Positions 18,502 to 27,698 are shown, counted from the stretch's first letter. The stretch is DNA of 64,000 nt from Bradyrhizobium sp. CCBAU 51765 (GCF_015291725.1 NZ_CP030038.1:6251001-6315000), one strand, 5' to 3'. Numbers and translations are program-made. The notes: generated from the sequence alone by a model not told the origin.

Positions 18502-20232
18502 TCAGGGCAGCACCTCGCGCCGCTCGCCGAGCCGCTGATCGAGTTCGGCACGCTTGTCGGCGAGCAGGCCGGCCTGGGCGGCTTCGATCACGGTAAACAA
18601 CTCATGGGCGTCGCTAAGCCGGGTCACGGTGACGTAGCTGGCGCCGGCCTCGTAGAGCGCCCCGACGTCGGCCAGAAGGTCGGCCGTGGCAACGATCAGC
18701 GCGGTCGGATTGAGCGCGCGCACGTGGCGGACCAGCTTCTCGTTGGTGGCACCCTTCAGCAGCGAATCCGGCACGCTGAGGATGATCATCTCGGACTTGC
18801 CGATGCCGGCATGGAGCAGCGTATCGACATTGCTGATGTCGCCGTAGATCACGTGCAGGCCGCGCGAAAGCAGGGTCTGGTACACATTGGGGTTGAAGTC
18901 GACCACCGTGATCTGCTCCAGCAGCACCGGCGCCTGCCGCTCGATCTCGGCCAGCAACGCGCTCGCGGCACGGAAAAAGCCGAGGATGACGACGCGGCGG
19001 GCTTCGCCATGGCCGCCCTCCTGCCCGTCCTCGGCATAGCCGCTACCATGGTCGAGGTCGCGCAGGCCGATCCGCTTCAGGGGGCCGATCGCCCAGCGGG
19101 TGATCTCGTCGCTGCGGGTCATCACGAAGGTCGAGAGTACCGCCAGCACCACGAAGGCGAAGGAGGCAGCATTTGCCGTCTCCGCGGCGATATGGTGGTC
19201 GGCGATACCGGTCTGGATCACCACCAGCGAGAACTCGGAGATCTGCGCGAGGTTCAGCGCCGGCAACAGGCTGGCTCGCAGGCCCTGCTTCATCAGGTAG
19301 AGCGGGGTAAAGGTGGTGACGAGGCGGCTCACCACCGTGAACGCCGCGATCATCAAGGCAAGTCCGATCACCGAGAGGCCGGGCACGGGAATGGTCATCC
19401 CCAGCGCGACGAAGAACAGCGTGATGAAGAAGTCGCGGAGCGTGGTGACCTTGGCGGTCACGTCGAGCGCGTACGGGAAGGTCGAGAGCGACACGCCGGC
19501 AATCAGCGCACCCATCTCGCGCGACAGCGAGAGCCGCTCGGCGGTCTCGGCGACGAGGAAGCACCAGGCGAGCGCGCCGAGCAGGATCAGCTCGGGCCGC
19601 CGGGCGATCTGGTGGAACAGGCGCGGCAGCACGTAGCGGCTGACCAGAAGCGCGGCGGCAACCAGCACAGCGACGCGGCCGATCGAGAGCAGGATGACGG
19701 TGACCTGGAGATTGGCCAGGCTCGGCTGCACCGCCAGGAAGAGAATCGCGAAGATGTCCTGGAGCACCAGGACGCCGAGGGTGATGCGGCCCGGCAGCGT
19801 ATCGAGCTCGCGTTTCTCATAGAGCACCTTGACGATGATGACGGTACTGGACAGCGCGCAGGCGACGCAGAGATAGACCGCATCGAAATGCCCCCCGCCA
19901 AGCGACAGGCCGATGCCGACGAAGAACAGAACTCCGAGCAGACAGCCGCCGAGCAGCTGACTGCCCGCCGCGAACAGGATCACCCGCCCTGCCCGCACGA
20001 TCTTCTTCAGGTCGATTTCGAGCCCGATCATGAACAGCATGAAAATCAGGCCGAGCTCTGAGATGACGCTGATCGATTCCTGCGAATGGACCCAGCCGGC
20101 GCCGAATGGACCTATGCAGAAGCCGGCGATAAGGTAGGCCAGGATCAGCGGTTGCCGGGAGAAATGGGCGAGCAGGCCCAGCATCCAGGCAAACAGGATT
20201 GAGAGAGTGATGTCGCGAATGAGCTCGTGCAT
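18502..20232 (-). CDS. Cation:proton antiporter (CPA2) with TrkA-N domain
   Basis: 576 residues. An N-terminal Na+/H+-exchanger domain of about 12 membrane helices (5-385; e.g. LAYLIAGFCIGPFG, ELGLIFMLFMIGLE, the unwound-helix region ALSSTVIIVKVL) is followed by a cytoplasmic NAD-binding TrkA-N domain (about 415-530; VVILGFFRAASALLAEI, VIYGDISN). This is the KefB/YbaL layout, so K+ or Na+ efflux gated by nucleotide is likely. Start ATG 20232 precedes the first helix. It is divergent from the DUF3124 gene by 67 bases. Confidence 0.9.
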   Translation of the reverse strand: MHELIRDITLSILFAWMLGLLAHFSRQPLILAYLIAGFCIGPFGAGWVHSQESISVISELGLIFMLFMIGLEIDLKKIVRAGRVILFAAGSQLLGGCLLGVLFFVGIGLSLGGGHFDAVYLCVACALSSTVIIVKVLYEKRELDTLPGRITLGVLVLQDIFAILFLAVQPSLANLQVTVILLSIGRVAVLVAAALLVSRYVLPRLFHQIARRPELILLGALAWCFLVAETAERLSLSREMGALIAGVSLSTFPYALDVTAKVTTLRDFFITLFFVALGMTIPVPGLSVIGLALMIAAFTVVSRLVTTFTPLYLMKQGLRASLLPALNLAQISEFSLVVIQTGIADHHIAAETANAASFAFVVLAVLSTFVMTRSDEITRWAIGPLKRIGLRDLDHGSGYAEDGQEGGHGEARRVVILGFFRAASALLAEIERQAPVLLEQITVVDFNPNVYQTLLSRGLHVIYGDISNVDTLLHAGIGKSEMIILSVPDSLLKGATNEKLVRHVRALNPTALIVATADLLADVGALYEAGASYVTVTRLSDAHELFTVIEAAQAGLLADKRAELDQRLGERREVLP

Positions 20233-20299
20233 GCCATATTGGTCCGTTTTGCCGCACCCTAGAGGCGGGTTGCGGTGCGGCAAGCGAGCAATTCGTCAC

Positions 20300-20827
20300 A
20301 TGCGGAGAGGGCTCGTCGCAGCCATGCTGCTGGGTCCTCTCGCCTTTGCCGATTCGCTCACCGCGCAATCCAAGGTCAATATCGAACAAAACTTTGCCGA
20401 TTCGCTCACCGCTCTGCCGAAGGAGGACCTCGCCGTTTCCGGTGGGTTCTACGTGCCCGCCTATTCCAGCGTCGCGATGAGCCAGGGCAAGCTGCGCGTC
20501 GACTTCTCGGTGACCTTGAGCGTGCACAACGCCTCCGAGACCCAGCCGCTGGTCGTCAAACGCATCGCCTATTTCGACACCGCAGGCAAGCAGGTTGAGA
20601 GCTATCTGAAGGCGCCGGTCGCGCTGAAGCCGCTCGCCACCATCTCGATCTTCATTCCGACCGATGACGTGCGCGGCGGGACCGGGGCCAACTTCCTGGT
20701 CGACTGGGCCGCCACGGGCGAGATCGCCGAGCCGGTGGTCGAGGCCCTGATGGTTGGCGGCATCGCCAATGCGCATTACGCTTTCATCAGCCAGGGCCGC
20801 CCGACCAGGACGGCCGGCAAGAAGTAA
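20300..20827 (+). CDS. DUF3124 secreted protein
   Basis: 175 residues with a signal peptide (MRRGLVAAMLLGPLAFADSL) and a beta-rich domain typical of DUF3124 (VPAYSSVAMSQGKLRVDFSVTLSVHN, FLVDWAATGEIAEPVVEALM). Unknown role in the periplasm. A 20-base segment encoding FADSLTA is repeated exactly 48 bases apart (20345 and 20393) around the signal-cleavage region, so the true cleavage site is ambiguous. An aminotransferase gene follows after 52 bases. Confidence 0.82.
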   Translation: MRRGLVAAMLLGPLAFADSLTAQSKVNIEQNFADSLTALPKEDLAVSGGFYVPAYSSVAMSQGKLRVDFSVTLSVHNASETQPLVVKRIAYFDTAGKQVESYLKAPVALKPLATISIFIPTDDVRGGTGANFLVDWAATGEIAEPVVEALMVGGIANAHYAFISQGRPTRTAGKK

Positions 20828-20879
20828 GGCAGCGGGTGCAAAGCCGCCGCTTAACAAGAACAAAACGAGGAACGCTCCC

Positions 20880-22112
20880 ATGACGTCCAGCTTCGATTTC
20901 GCGCCCCTGTTTCCGGCAGGGCTGCCGGCCCCCTCTGCGCGCTGGACGGGCCTTGCCAAATACAGCTTCGTCGGCGGCAACAATGATTCCGAACAGGTGC
21001 CGCTCGACGAGCTGATCGAAGCGACTAACACGGTGCTGCGGCGCGAGGGCCGCTCGCTCGCCACTTACGGTCTGGCACACGGTCCGCAGGGCTACCTTCC
21101 GTTGCGCGAATTCCTGGTGACGAAACTCAAACGCGATGCCGGTATCACCTGCACGGAGGACGATCTGCTGATCGTCTCGGGCTCCCTCCAGGCGCTCGAT
21201 CTCGTCAACGCCACGCTGCTGGCGCGCGGTGACAGCGTGATCTTCGAGCAGGAGAGCTATCAGGGCTCGCTGAACCGCCTGGCGCGGCTCGGTGTCAATG
21301 TCGTCGGCATTCCCCTCGACGAGGACGGCATGCGCATGGACGTGCTGGCCTCCGCGCTGGCCGACCTGAAGAGCCGCGGCATCCGCCCGAAATACATCTA
21401 CACAATTCCAACGGTGCAGAACCCCACCGGCAGCATCATGCCCGAGAGCCGGCGCGCCGAACTGGTGCGGCTCGCGGCCGAATACGGCGTCCCCATCTTC
21501 GAGGACGATTGCTATGCCGACCTCGTGTGGTCAGGGCAGCGGCCGCCGGCGATCTACGCGATGAGCCCGAACGGCGGCGTGATCCATATCGGCTCGTTCT
21601 CGAAGTCGATCGCGCCGGCGCTGCGTGTCGGCTTCATCGTCGCGCCCTGGGAGGTGATGTCGCGGATGCTGTCGCTGAAGACAGATGCCGGGTCCGGCGC
21701 GCTCGAGCAGATGGTGCTCGCCACCTATTGCAAGCCGCATTTTTCGACCCACGTGCCGGCCCTGACGAAGGCGTTGCGCACCAAGCTCGACACGCTGATG
21801 GAAGCGCTCAACGAGCAGTTCGGCACGGCCGCCGAGTTCGAGGAGCCCAAGGGCGGCATCTTCCTGTGGGTGAAGCTGCCCGACCAGGTCGATACGCTGA
21901 AGCTGTACCAGGCCGCGCTTGCCGCCGGCGTGTCGATCAATCCGGGACCGGAATGGTCGACCAACAAGAGCCATTCCAGCTCGCGGCTGCGGCTGTGCTT
22001 TGCAAGCCCCACGCATCAGCAGATCCGCGAGGGCGTCGCCGTGCTGGCCGAGGTCTGCCGCAAGGAGTTCGGGGTGCCGGCCCGCAGCGCCAATGTCGAG
22101 AAGCGGGCCTGA
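20880..22112 (+). CDS. PLP-dependent class I/II aminotransferase
   Basis: 410 residues of fold-type I. TYGLAHGPQGYLPLREFL, VSGSLQALDLVN (cofactor phosphate region), IPTVQNPTGSIM, EDDCYADLVW (the Asp that binds the pyridine N) and SFSKSIAPALRVG with Schiff-base Lys242. It resembles the MocR-catalytic-domain/2-aminoadipate aminotransferase group without the HTH. Substrate not known. The HTH gene just beyond, on the other strand, may be unrelated. An ATG with GAGG nine bases upstream sets the start. Confidence 0.9.
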   Translation: MTSSFDFAPLFPAGLPAPSARWTGLAKYSFVGGNNDSEQVPLDELIEATNTVLRREGRSLATYGLAHGPQGYLPLREFLVTKLKRDAGITCTEDDLLIVSGSLQALDLVNATLLARGDSVIFEQESYQGSLNRLARLGVNVVGIPLDEDGMRMDVLASALADLKSRGIRPKYIYTIPTVQNPTGSIMPESRRAELVRLAAEYGVPIFEDDCYADLVWSGQRPPAIYAMSPNGGVIHIGSFSKSIAPALRVGFIVAPWEVMSRMLSLKTDAGSGALEQMVLATYCKPHFSTHVPALTKALRTKLDTLMEALNEQFGTAAEFEEPKGGIFLWVKLPDQVDTLKLYQAALAAGVSINPGPEWSTNKSHSSSRLRLCFASPTHQQIREGVAVLAEVCRKEFGVPARSANVEKRA

Positions 22113-22114
22113 TA

Positions 22115-22420
22115 TCAGGCCGCCTGGGGCTGGCTGCCGTGGATCGCGGAGGCGAGCCTCAGCAACAGGACGATCGAGACGTTGCCCTTGCCGGCCTCGA
22201 TCTGGGCGATATAGCGCTCGGAGATTCCGGAGCGGCGGGCCAGCTCGCGGCGCGAGAGATCGCAGCGCATGCGCGAGGACCGCAAGCGATCGCCCAGTTC
22301 GGTCAGAAACGCCGCCTCCGAGTAAGGCGGTACGGCACAGCTCCCCGGCAGCACTTCGCCCGCAAAATCCACGACTTGATTCAGCATTGGTCTATCCACG
22401 TTCGCCTTCGGGAATGCCAT
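22115..22420 (-). CDS. XRE-type helix-turn-helix regulator (short)
   Basis: About 101 residues with one lambda-repressor-type HTH at the C-terminal end (GDRLRSSRMRCDLSRRELAR, SGISERYIAQIEAGKGNVSI). The HTH resembles the DNA-binding half of BzdR/BoxR regulators, but their shikimate-kinase-like effector half is absent, so this is either a stand-alone HTH or a truncated form. The start is uncertain: GTG 22465, ATG 22420 (chosen, GGGTAGG upstream) or ATG 22387. It converges tail-to-tail with the aminotransferase gene. Confidence 0.75.
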   Translation of the reverse strand: MAFPKANVDRPMLNQVVDFAGEVLPGSCAVPPYSEAAFLTELGDRLRSSRMRCDLSRRELARRSGISERYIAQIEAGKGNVSIVLLLRLASAIHGSQPQAA

Positions 22421-22545
22421 CCTACCCTCGAAATGCGCTGCCTCATTGACGCGGATCAAATTCACGAGTGATCGCCGGCCGCCGTGGAACGGCCGCGGGC
22501 GCGATGCTACACCTTGGAAGTCTTCGAGGCGGGGTTTTTCAGGAC

Positions 22546-22998
22546 ATGATGCGACGTTTGAACCGCTGGATCGCGGCTGTAGTGCTGTGGGTTGCGTTCA
22601 CCTCCATGGCCGGTGCCGAGACGCTGGCCGCGACCGTCGAGGAATGGGGCCTGCTCGGCTCGTGGGCGGTCGACTGCGCGGCCCGGCCAGACCGCGACAA
22701 GGGGGCGCTGCTGACCTACGAGATCAGGAAGGATGGCCGGGTGATGTACCGGCGCAATTTCGGCGAAGCCAAAGACGAGAACGAGGTGGTGTCGGCCACA
22801 GTCAATGCCGAGGGCCTGCTCGACGTGATGGTGTTCTTCCCGGCGCTGCATCAGACTCGCGAATTCGGACTCCTGCTGCAGAAGGACGGCAGCCTGCGCG
22901 CGATCTACAATCGCAGCGAGCGCGGCGAGTACACGATCAAGGACGGCAAGTACGTCGCCACCGGCGCACCAACGCCCGCGCAGCAACGCTGCGATTAG
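22546..22998 (+). CDS. Secreted protein of unknown function
   Basis: 150 residues. Signal peptide from ATG 22546 (MRRLNRWIAAVVLWVAFTSM, cleavage after AGA), then a small beta-rich domain (LLGSWAVDCAARPDRDKGAL, YTIKDGKYVATGAPTP) ending QQRCD, with two Cys that could form a disulfide. The pattern resembles short periplasmic hypothetical proteins of Bradyrhizobium. Further upstream in-frame Mets are less likely because they would bury the signal peptide. Confidence 0.72.
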   Translation: MMRRLNRWIAAVVLWVAFTSMAGAETLAATVEEWGLLGSWAVDCAARPDRDKGALLTYEIRKDGRVMYRRNFGEAKDENEVVSATVNAEGLLDVMVFFPALHQTREFGLLLQKDGSLRAIYNRSERGEYTIKDGKYVATGAPTPAQQRCD

Positions 22999-23116
22999 CC
23001 GTCATTCCCAAGCATGATCCAATCGGAAACCGCCGCACACTTTGCGCTGACGCGGCTCTTTGAGGCCGGATCATGCTCATCTGAACATCCATTCAGAATT
23101 CTCTCCCCGTTCCTCC

Positions 23117-23141
23117 GGAACGTTCGCGTGAATACACGGTT
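23117..23141 (+). promoter_or_regulatory. EcfG-type general-stress promoter
   Basis: GGAAC at 23117-23121, 16-base spacer, GGTT at 23138-23141, 30 bases before the ATG of the His-rich protein. Matches the alphaproteobacterial sigma-EcfG pattern and five other sites in this window. Confidence 0.7.
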
Positions 23142-23170
23142 TAGATGTGCATTCATTTGGAGGAGACATC

Positions 23171-23401
23171 ATGAAGAAGCTTGGTTATGTGGTTGCAGCT
23201 CTCGGTGCGCTCGTGATCGCGGCCCCGACGCTGGCGAGCGCAGAGACGGTGGTGATCAAGCGCGGTCATCACCATCACGGTCCGCACGGCGCCCGCGCCG
23301 AATATCGCATGCACCATCATGACCGCGGCTGGCACCGCCACCATCGCGGAGACCGCGTGGTCGTGATCAAGCGCAGCCACCGCCATCATCACTGGGACTG
23401 A
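23171..23401 (+). CDS. His-rich small secreted protein
   Basis: 76 residues. Signal peptide (MKKLGYVVAALGALVIAAPT, cleavage after ASA), then a mature part of about 50 residues with His clusters (GHHHHGPHG, RMHHHDRGWHRHHRGD, RSHRHHH). VVIKR occurs twice. Metal binding in the periplasm is a reasonable guess, not shown. GGAGGAGA lies before the ATG. It is flanked by an EcfG-type promoter and a clear intrinsic terminator, so it is a single-gene unit. Confidence 0.8.
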   Translation: MKKLGYVVAALGALVIAAPTLASAETVVIKRGHHHHGPHGARAEYRMHHHDRGWHRHHRGDRVVVIKRSHRHHHWD

Positions 23402-23417
23402 TGCGCAACGCGAATGA

Positions 23418-23441
23418 AAATGGCCCCTCACGGGGCCATTT
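23418..23441. terminator. Bidirectional intrinsic terminator
   Basis: Perfect 10-bp stem AAATGGCCCC / GGGGCCATTT with a 4-base loop, A-rich before and T-rich after. It can end both the His-rich gene and the convergent aldo/keto reductase gene. Confidence 0.8.
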
Positions 23442-23461
23442 CTATTGCCCAAGCACTCGAG

Positions 23462-24280
23462 CTAATCCCACGCCGGCGCGAAGCCGGGATTGACGCAACG
23501 CCTATCCTTCGACAGCGCGGCGATTTTCTTGCGGTCGGAATCGTCGAGCGTGATCTTCAGCGCGTCGAGATTGGCCTGCTGGCTCTCGCGGCGCGAGGCC
23601 TTCGGGATTGCGGCGACGCCGTCCTGGTCGAGCAACCATTTCAACGCGACCTGCGCGGCAGTCGCGTCGTGCCTGGCGCCGATCTCGGCCAGCACCGGAT
23701 CCGAGGCGATACGCCCCTGCGCCAGCGGACAATAAGCGACGAGCGGAATCGACTTGGCCTGGAGATAGCCGAGCACCTTCGATTGATCGAGCATGGCGTG
23801 ATATTCGACCTGGTTGCAGGCGATCGGCGCCTTGATGTCCTCGACCGCGACCTTGAGCAGCGCCGTGGTGAAGTTGGCAACGCCGATGGCTCGCGTGCGC
23901 CCCTCCTCCTTGAGCTTCATCAAGGTCTCGAACACCGCACCCCAGTCCGCAGCCTTCGACGGCCAGTGCACGAGATAGAGATCGACATGGTCGAGCCTGA
24001 GCTTCTTCAGGCTGGCATCGAAGGCGCGCCGGATCGCGTCAGGGGCGAGGTTCTCGTGCCAGACTTTCGTGGTGACGTGCAGCTCGCCGCGCGGCACGCG
24101 GGACGATGCGATGGCCGAGCCGATCGGCTCCTCATTGGCATACATCTCGGCAGTATCGAGGTGGCGATAGCCGATCGACAGCGCGCTCTCGACTGCGGCG
24201 CGGCAGGCATCGCCCTGCATGCGGAAGGTACCGAGGCCAAGCTTGGGCAAGCTGATGCCCTGTGTTTTCAGATGGTCCAT
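23462..24280 (-). CDS. Aldo/keto reductase
   Basis: NADPH-dependent carbonyl reductase of 272 residues. The catalytic tetrad is visible: Asp42 and Tyr47 (HLDTAEMYANE), Lys72 (TTKVWHENL) and His105 (LYLVHWP). NADPH-binding IPKASRRESQQANLDAL is near the C-terminus. Close in layout to 2,5-diketo-gluconate reductase/DkgB-type enzymes. The physiological substrate is unknown. Confidence 0.93.
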   Translation of the reverse strand: MDHLKTQGISLPKLGLGTFRMQGDACRAAVESALSIGYRHLDTAEMYANEEPIGSAIASSRVPRGELHVTTKVWHENLAPDAIRRAFDASLKKLRLDHVDLYLVHWPSKAADWGAVFETLMKLKEEGRTRAIGVANFTTALLKVAVEDIKAPIACNQVEYHAMLDQSKVLGYLQAKSIPLVAYCPLAQGRIASDPVLAEIGARHDATAAQVALKWLLDQDGVAAIPKASRRESQQANLDALKITLDDSDRKKIAALSKDRRCVNPGFAPAWD

Positions 24281-24421
24281 GAAACAGGCTCCTGAGATAT
24301 TGCAGCCGCCGATGCGCGCAGCAATGCCGCGCGGGCAGACTCTTCGGCATGGAAAAGATACGGCGAGAGTAGCGACTATAGCGCCCGAGTCGCCGGCCAG
24401 CCAATCATCAAGATCGGGTTC

Positions 24422-25987
24422 TTAGGAATGCTGCACCACCACGGCCGGCCGCCCCTGCGGCTGCGGCACGATATCGACCGACCAGAGGTGACGATTGTCC
24501 ACATCCTTCAAGGTCACGGTCATCACACCGCTGCGGCCATCGATGTCGACCCTGCCGAAGAACTGCAGTCCGAAACATGGCGCGAGGTTCTCGCCCTGCG
24601 CCGCGCTGCAGCCGTGCTGATACATCGCCACCGGGCCAAAGGTGTCGTCGAGCTCGCCAGGCCCCCAGCTGCCGGCATGCAACGGACCGGAGACGAACTC
24701 CCAGAACGGCTCGAAATCCTGGAATTGCGCCTTGTTCGGGTCGTAGTAGTGCGCGGCGGTGTAGTGCATATCGGCGGTGAGCCAGACGATGTTGCGGATG
24801 CCGGCGCGCTTGATGGAGGAGAGCAGACCGGCGATCTCATGCTCGCGCCGGTCGGGCGGCCCGTTGCCGAGCGCGACGGCGTCCATGCTGATCAGGCCGA
24901 TCGGCAAGTCGGCCGCGATCACCTTCCAGGTCGCGCGCGAGGCGGCGAGCTCCCGCTTGAGCCAGGCGAGCTGCTCGGTTCCGAGGATCCAGCCGCGATG
25001 GTCGTCGCCCTTGTTCCAGGTCTCGTCGCGAAAGCTGCGCATGTCGATCATGAAGACGTCGAGCAGCGGGCCGTAGCCGATCTTGCGATAGACGCGGCCG
25101 TGCCGCGCGCCGATGTCGCGGATCGGCATGAAGTCGAAGAAGGCGCGGCGGGCCCGCGCGACAAGGCGCGGGGTGCCGTCATCGGCGTAACCGGCATCAT
25201 CATGGCTTCCGATCGGTGACCAGTCGTTGGTGACCTCGTGATCGTCCCATTGCGCGAACATCGGCACCTCAGCGTGGAAGGCACGGAAGTGCTCGTCGAG
25301 GTGGTTGTATTTGTAGTTGCCGCGGAACTGCGCCAGGGTATGCGCGACTTCGGACTTTTCCTCGGTCACGACATTGCGCCAGGTCTCGCCGTTCGGAAGT
25401 TTCAACTCGGAAGGAATCGGGCAGTCTGCGTAGATGTGGTCGCCGGAGTGGATGAAGAAATCCGGACGGTTGTCCAGCATGGTCCGATAGCTGCGATAGC
25501 CGCCGCGCGAGACGTCGATGCCCCAGCCCTGCCCCGCGGTATCGCCGGACCACAGGAACGATATCGACTGGTGAGCTGACGGCGCGGTGCGGAAATGGCC
25601 AATGCGGCCTTCGCCGGCGAGACCGGTGGCAAAGCCGTCGAAACGCACGCGGTAGAAGATATCCTGGCCCGGTGGCAGATCGGTCAGCAGCAGTTTTGAG
25701 GTGAGATCGGCGTCGGGCAATGCATCGCCGGAAGCCGACGCAATGATCGTTTTGAAGCTCTCGACGGTCGAGCACTCCACCTGCATCCGCGCGGGCCGGT
25801 CGGCGCGCGCCCAGATCACGGCCGAGCCGTCCGAGACGTCGCCGGACTGGATTCCGCCCGCGATCTGGGGGCGGTCGGCGGCACGACTGATGGAGGGCTT
25901 CGCAAGCGAGGCGATCGCGAGGCTGGAGGCGGAGCGGACCAGGAACTGCCGCCGGGTCCATGCGCGCGGAGCGCGGAGCGTTGCCAT
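24422..25987 (-). CDS. PhoD-like alkaline phosphatase/phosphodiesterase, Tat-exported
   Basis: 521 residues. A twin-arginine signal (TRRQFLVRSASSLAIASLA) is followed by a small beta domain (about 40-135) and the PhoD-like metallophosphatase domain (GDTAGQGWGIDVSRGG, FFIHSGDHIYADCP, QWDDHEVTNDW, WLTADMHYTAAHYY). These supply metal-binding Asp, Asn and His residues. It likely hydrolyses phosphomono- or diesters in the periplasm. Upstream lies an exact 22-bp tandem repeat. No clear Pho box was seen. Confidence 0.9.
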   Translation of the reverse strand: MATLRAPRAWTRRQFLVRSASSLAIASLAKPSISRAADRPQIAGGIQSGDVSDGSAVIWARADRPARMQVECSTVESFKTIIASASGDALPDADLTSKLLLTDLPPGQDIFYRVRFDGFATGLAGEGRIGHFRTAPSAHQSISFLWSGDTAGQGWGIDVSRGGYRSYRTMLDNRPDFFIHSGDHIYADCPIPSELKLPNGETWRNVVTEEKSEVAHTLAQFRGNYKYNHLDEHFRAFHAEVPMFAQWDDHEVTNDWSPIGSHDDAGYADDGTPRLVARARRAFFDFMPIRDIGARHGRVYRKIGYGPLLDVFMIDMRSFRDETWNKGDDHRGWILGTEQLAWLKRELAASRATWKVIAADLPIGLISMDAVALGNGPPDRREHEIAGLLSSIKRAGIRNIVWLTADMHYTAAHYYDPNKAQFQDFEPFWEFVSGPLHAGSWGPGELDDTFGPVAMYQHGCSAAQGENLAPCFGLQFFGRVDIDGRSGVMTVTLKDVDNRHLWSVDIVPQPQGRPAVVVQHS

Positions 25988-26030
25988 TCAGGAAACCTTC
26001 GTCGAATCACGACGGAAGGTGCCTGCGCTC

Positions 26031-26074
26031 CTTGACTCCCAGCTTACGGTTTCTTGACTCCGCGCCTACGGTTT
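26031..26074. repeat. 22-bp tandem direct repeat
   Basis: Two abutting 22-base units, both reading CTTGACTCC, a variable centre (CAGCT or GCGCC), then TACGGTTT. They lie 44-87 bases upstream of the phoD-like ATG and just past the stop of the next gene upstream, so they could be regulator sites. Confidence 0.5.
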
Positions 26075-26105
26075 TGCGACGCGGCGATGACGGCTTTGGC
26101 CTCGA

Positions 26106-26525
26106 CTAACGCTTCCAGTTGCAGATACCGCCGGAGCGGCATGGCCAGGTCTGGATGCGGGTATCCATTGCCTGCGCGTCGAGCGGATTGCCGTGGCGGC
26201 GCGCAAGCTTGGCGCGGGCCGCGCCGCGCGCCTGCGCGCTCCTGGCATGCGCGGCCTTCGGCTCGGCCACACGAACGCGCTCGGCCGCGACCTTCTTCGG
26301 CACGTCGACAGGCTCAGCCCGAGCCTGCGCCTCGTTGCCGCCACGCGCTTCGAGTGCGAGCGGCGCGAAGCGCGTCTCCGGCCCGAGACGCTTCGGCGAC
26401 AGAACGGCCTTGGAGAGATCGAGGCCGAGATATTCGTCAGGCTTGTACTCGTCAGCGCGCGCAATGCCGCCCCCTGCGATCACAAGGGCAAGGACAATTG
26501 CGAAGGGAACGTTTTTCAGGACCAC
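26106..26525 (-). CDS. Secreted Ala/Arg-rich protein of unknown function
   Basis: 139 residues. Signal peptide (MVLKNVPFAIVLALVIAGGG, then IARA), a low-complexity basic Ala/Arg/Lys middle (about 75-110), and a distinctive C-terminal DTRIQTWPCRSGGICNWKR with two Cys. The last motif looks conserved-type and may form a disulfide loop. Function unknown. It lies upstream of the phoD-like gene on the same strand. Confidence 0.72.
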   Translation of the reverse strand: MVLKNVPFAIVLALVIAGGGIARADEYKPDEYLGLDLSKAVLSPKRLGPETRFAPLALEARGGNEAQARAEPVDVPKKVAAERVRVAEPKAAHARSAQARGAARAKLARRHGNPLDAQAMDTRIQTWPCRSGGICNWKR

Positions 26526-26634
26526 GGACGCCTCCTGAAATCGATTTATTAAAGGGCTAATTTACCCCTATTTAGGGGGCGCCGCGCGCAATTCCAGCGG
26601 TCAAATGCCGCCGTGGTTAAGAAGTTTGACGGTG

Positions 26635-27636
26635 TCAGGCGACCTTTCGCGTCGCTCCCGTCCCGTCCAGGAACCCGATCAGGCGGCTGCGGATGATGGT
26701 CTCCGCCTCTGCCATGATGCGATCAATGAGCTCCTTGCAGGACGGGATGTCGTGGATCAGGCCTGCGACCATGCCGCAGCTCCAGGCGCCGGCGTCCATC
26801 TGGCCATCCAGCATGATCCTGGGATAGACGCCCGCGACCTGGTCGTGGATGTCGTCGATCGTGAGCTTGTCGCCCTTCTCGCGCTCGATCTCGAGCAGGC
26901 GGTCGACATTGGCGTTCTTCAGCACGCGCTCGGTGTTGCGCAAGCGCCGCATGATCAGGCGGGTGTCGAGCTCGGTCGCTGCGACGAGCGCATTCTTCAC
27001 GTTCTGATGCACCGGAGCTTCCCTGGTGGCGATGAAGCGCGTGCCCATGTTCATGCCCGCCGCGCCCAGCGCGAGCGCCGCGACCAGGCTGCGTCCGTCG
27101 GCCATGCCGCCTGAGGCGACGAACGGGATCTTCAGCTCTTCCGCCGCGCGCGGCAGCAGGATCATGTTGGGAATGTCGTCCTCGCCGGGATGTCCGCCAC
27201 ACTCGAAACCATCGACGCTGACGGCATCGCAGCCGATGCGTTCGGCTTTCAGGGAGTGACGCACCGATGTGCATTTGTGGATGACCTTGATGCCGGCCGC
27301 CTTCAGGGCCGGCATGTAGGCTTCCGGGCTGCGGCCTGCGGTCTCCACCGCCTTGATGCCACCTTCGACGATGGCCGCAATGTATTCGGGGTAGGGCGGC
27401 GCCGAGAAGGTCGGCAGGAAGGTGAGGTTCACGCCGAACGGCTTGTCGGTCATGTCGCGGCAGCGCGCGATCTCCTTCGCGAGCAGTTCCGGCGTCTTCT
27501 GCGTGAGACCGGTAATGATGCCGAGCCCGCCGGCATTGGAGACGGCGGCGGCCAGTTCGGCAAAGCCGACGAAATGCATGCCGCCCTGAATGATGGGGTG
27601 CTCGATGCCGAACAGTTCGGTGATCGCGGTCTTCAC
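26635..27636 (-). CDS. Nitronate monooxygenase / NPD-type flavoprotein
   Basis: FMN-dependent TIM-barrel enzyme of 333 residues. PIIQGGMHFVGFAELAAAVS and NAGGLGIITG near the N-terminus, GFECGGHPGEDD, and the FMN-phosphate stretch VASGGMADGRSLVAALALGA, then MNMGTRFIAT. Relatives oxidise nitronates or act as enoyl reductases. The next SDR gene, 62 bases upstream on the same strand, suggests a shared operon for a small-molecule degradation step. Confidence 0.9.
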   Translation of the reverse strand: MKTAITELFGIEHPIIQGGMHFVGFAELAAAVSNAGGLGIITGLTQKTPELLAKEIARCRDMTDKPFGVNLTFLPTFSAPPYPEYIAAIVEGGIKAVETAGRSPEAYMPALKAAGIKVIHKCTSVRHSLKAERIGCDAVSVDGFECGGHPGEDDIPNMILLPRAAEELKIPFVASGGMADGRSLVAALALGAAGMNMGTRFIATREAPVHQNVKNALVAATELDTRLIMRRLRNTERVLKNANVDRLLEIEREKGDKLTIDDIHDQVAGVYPRIMLDGQMDAGAWSCGMVAGLIHDIPSCKELIDRIMAEAETIIRSRLIGFLDGTGATRKVA

Positions 27637-27698
27637 TTAAGGTCCTCCCGGAATTTGCTTGATGTTGAGATCAGTCTAGCCGGACTATTGCGCCGCGG

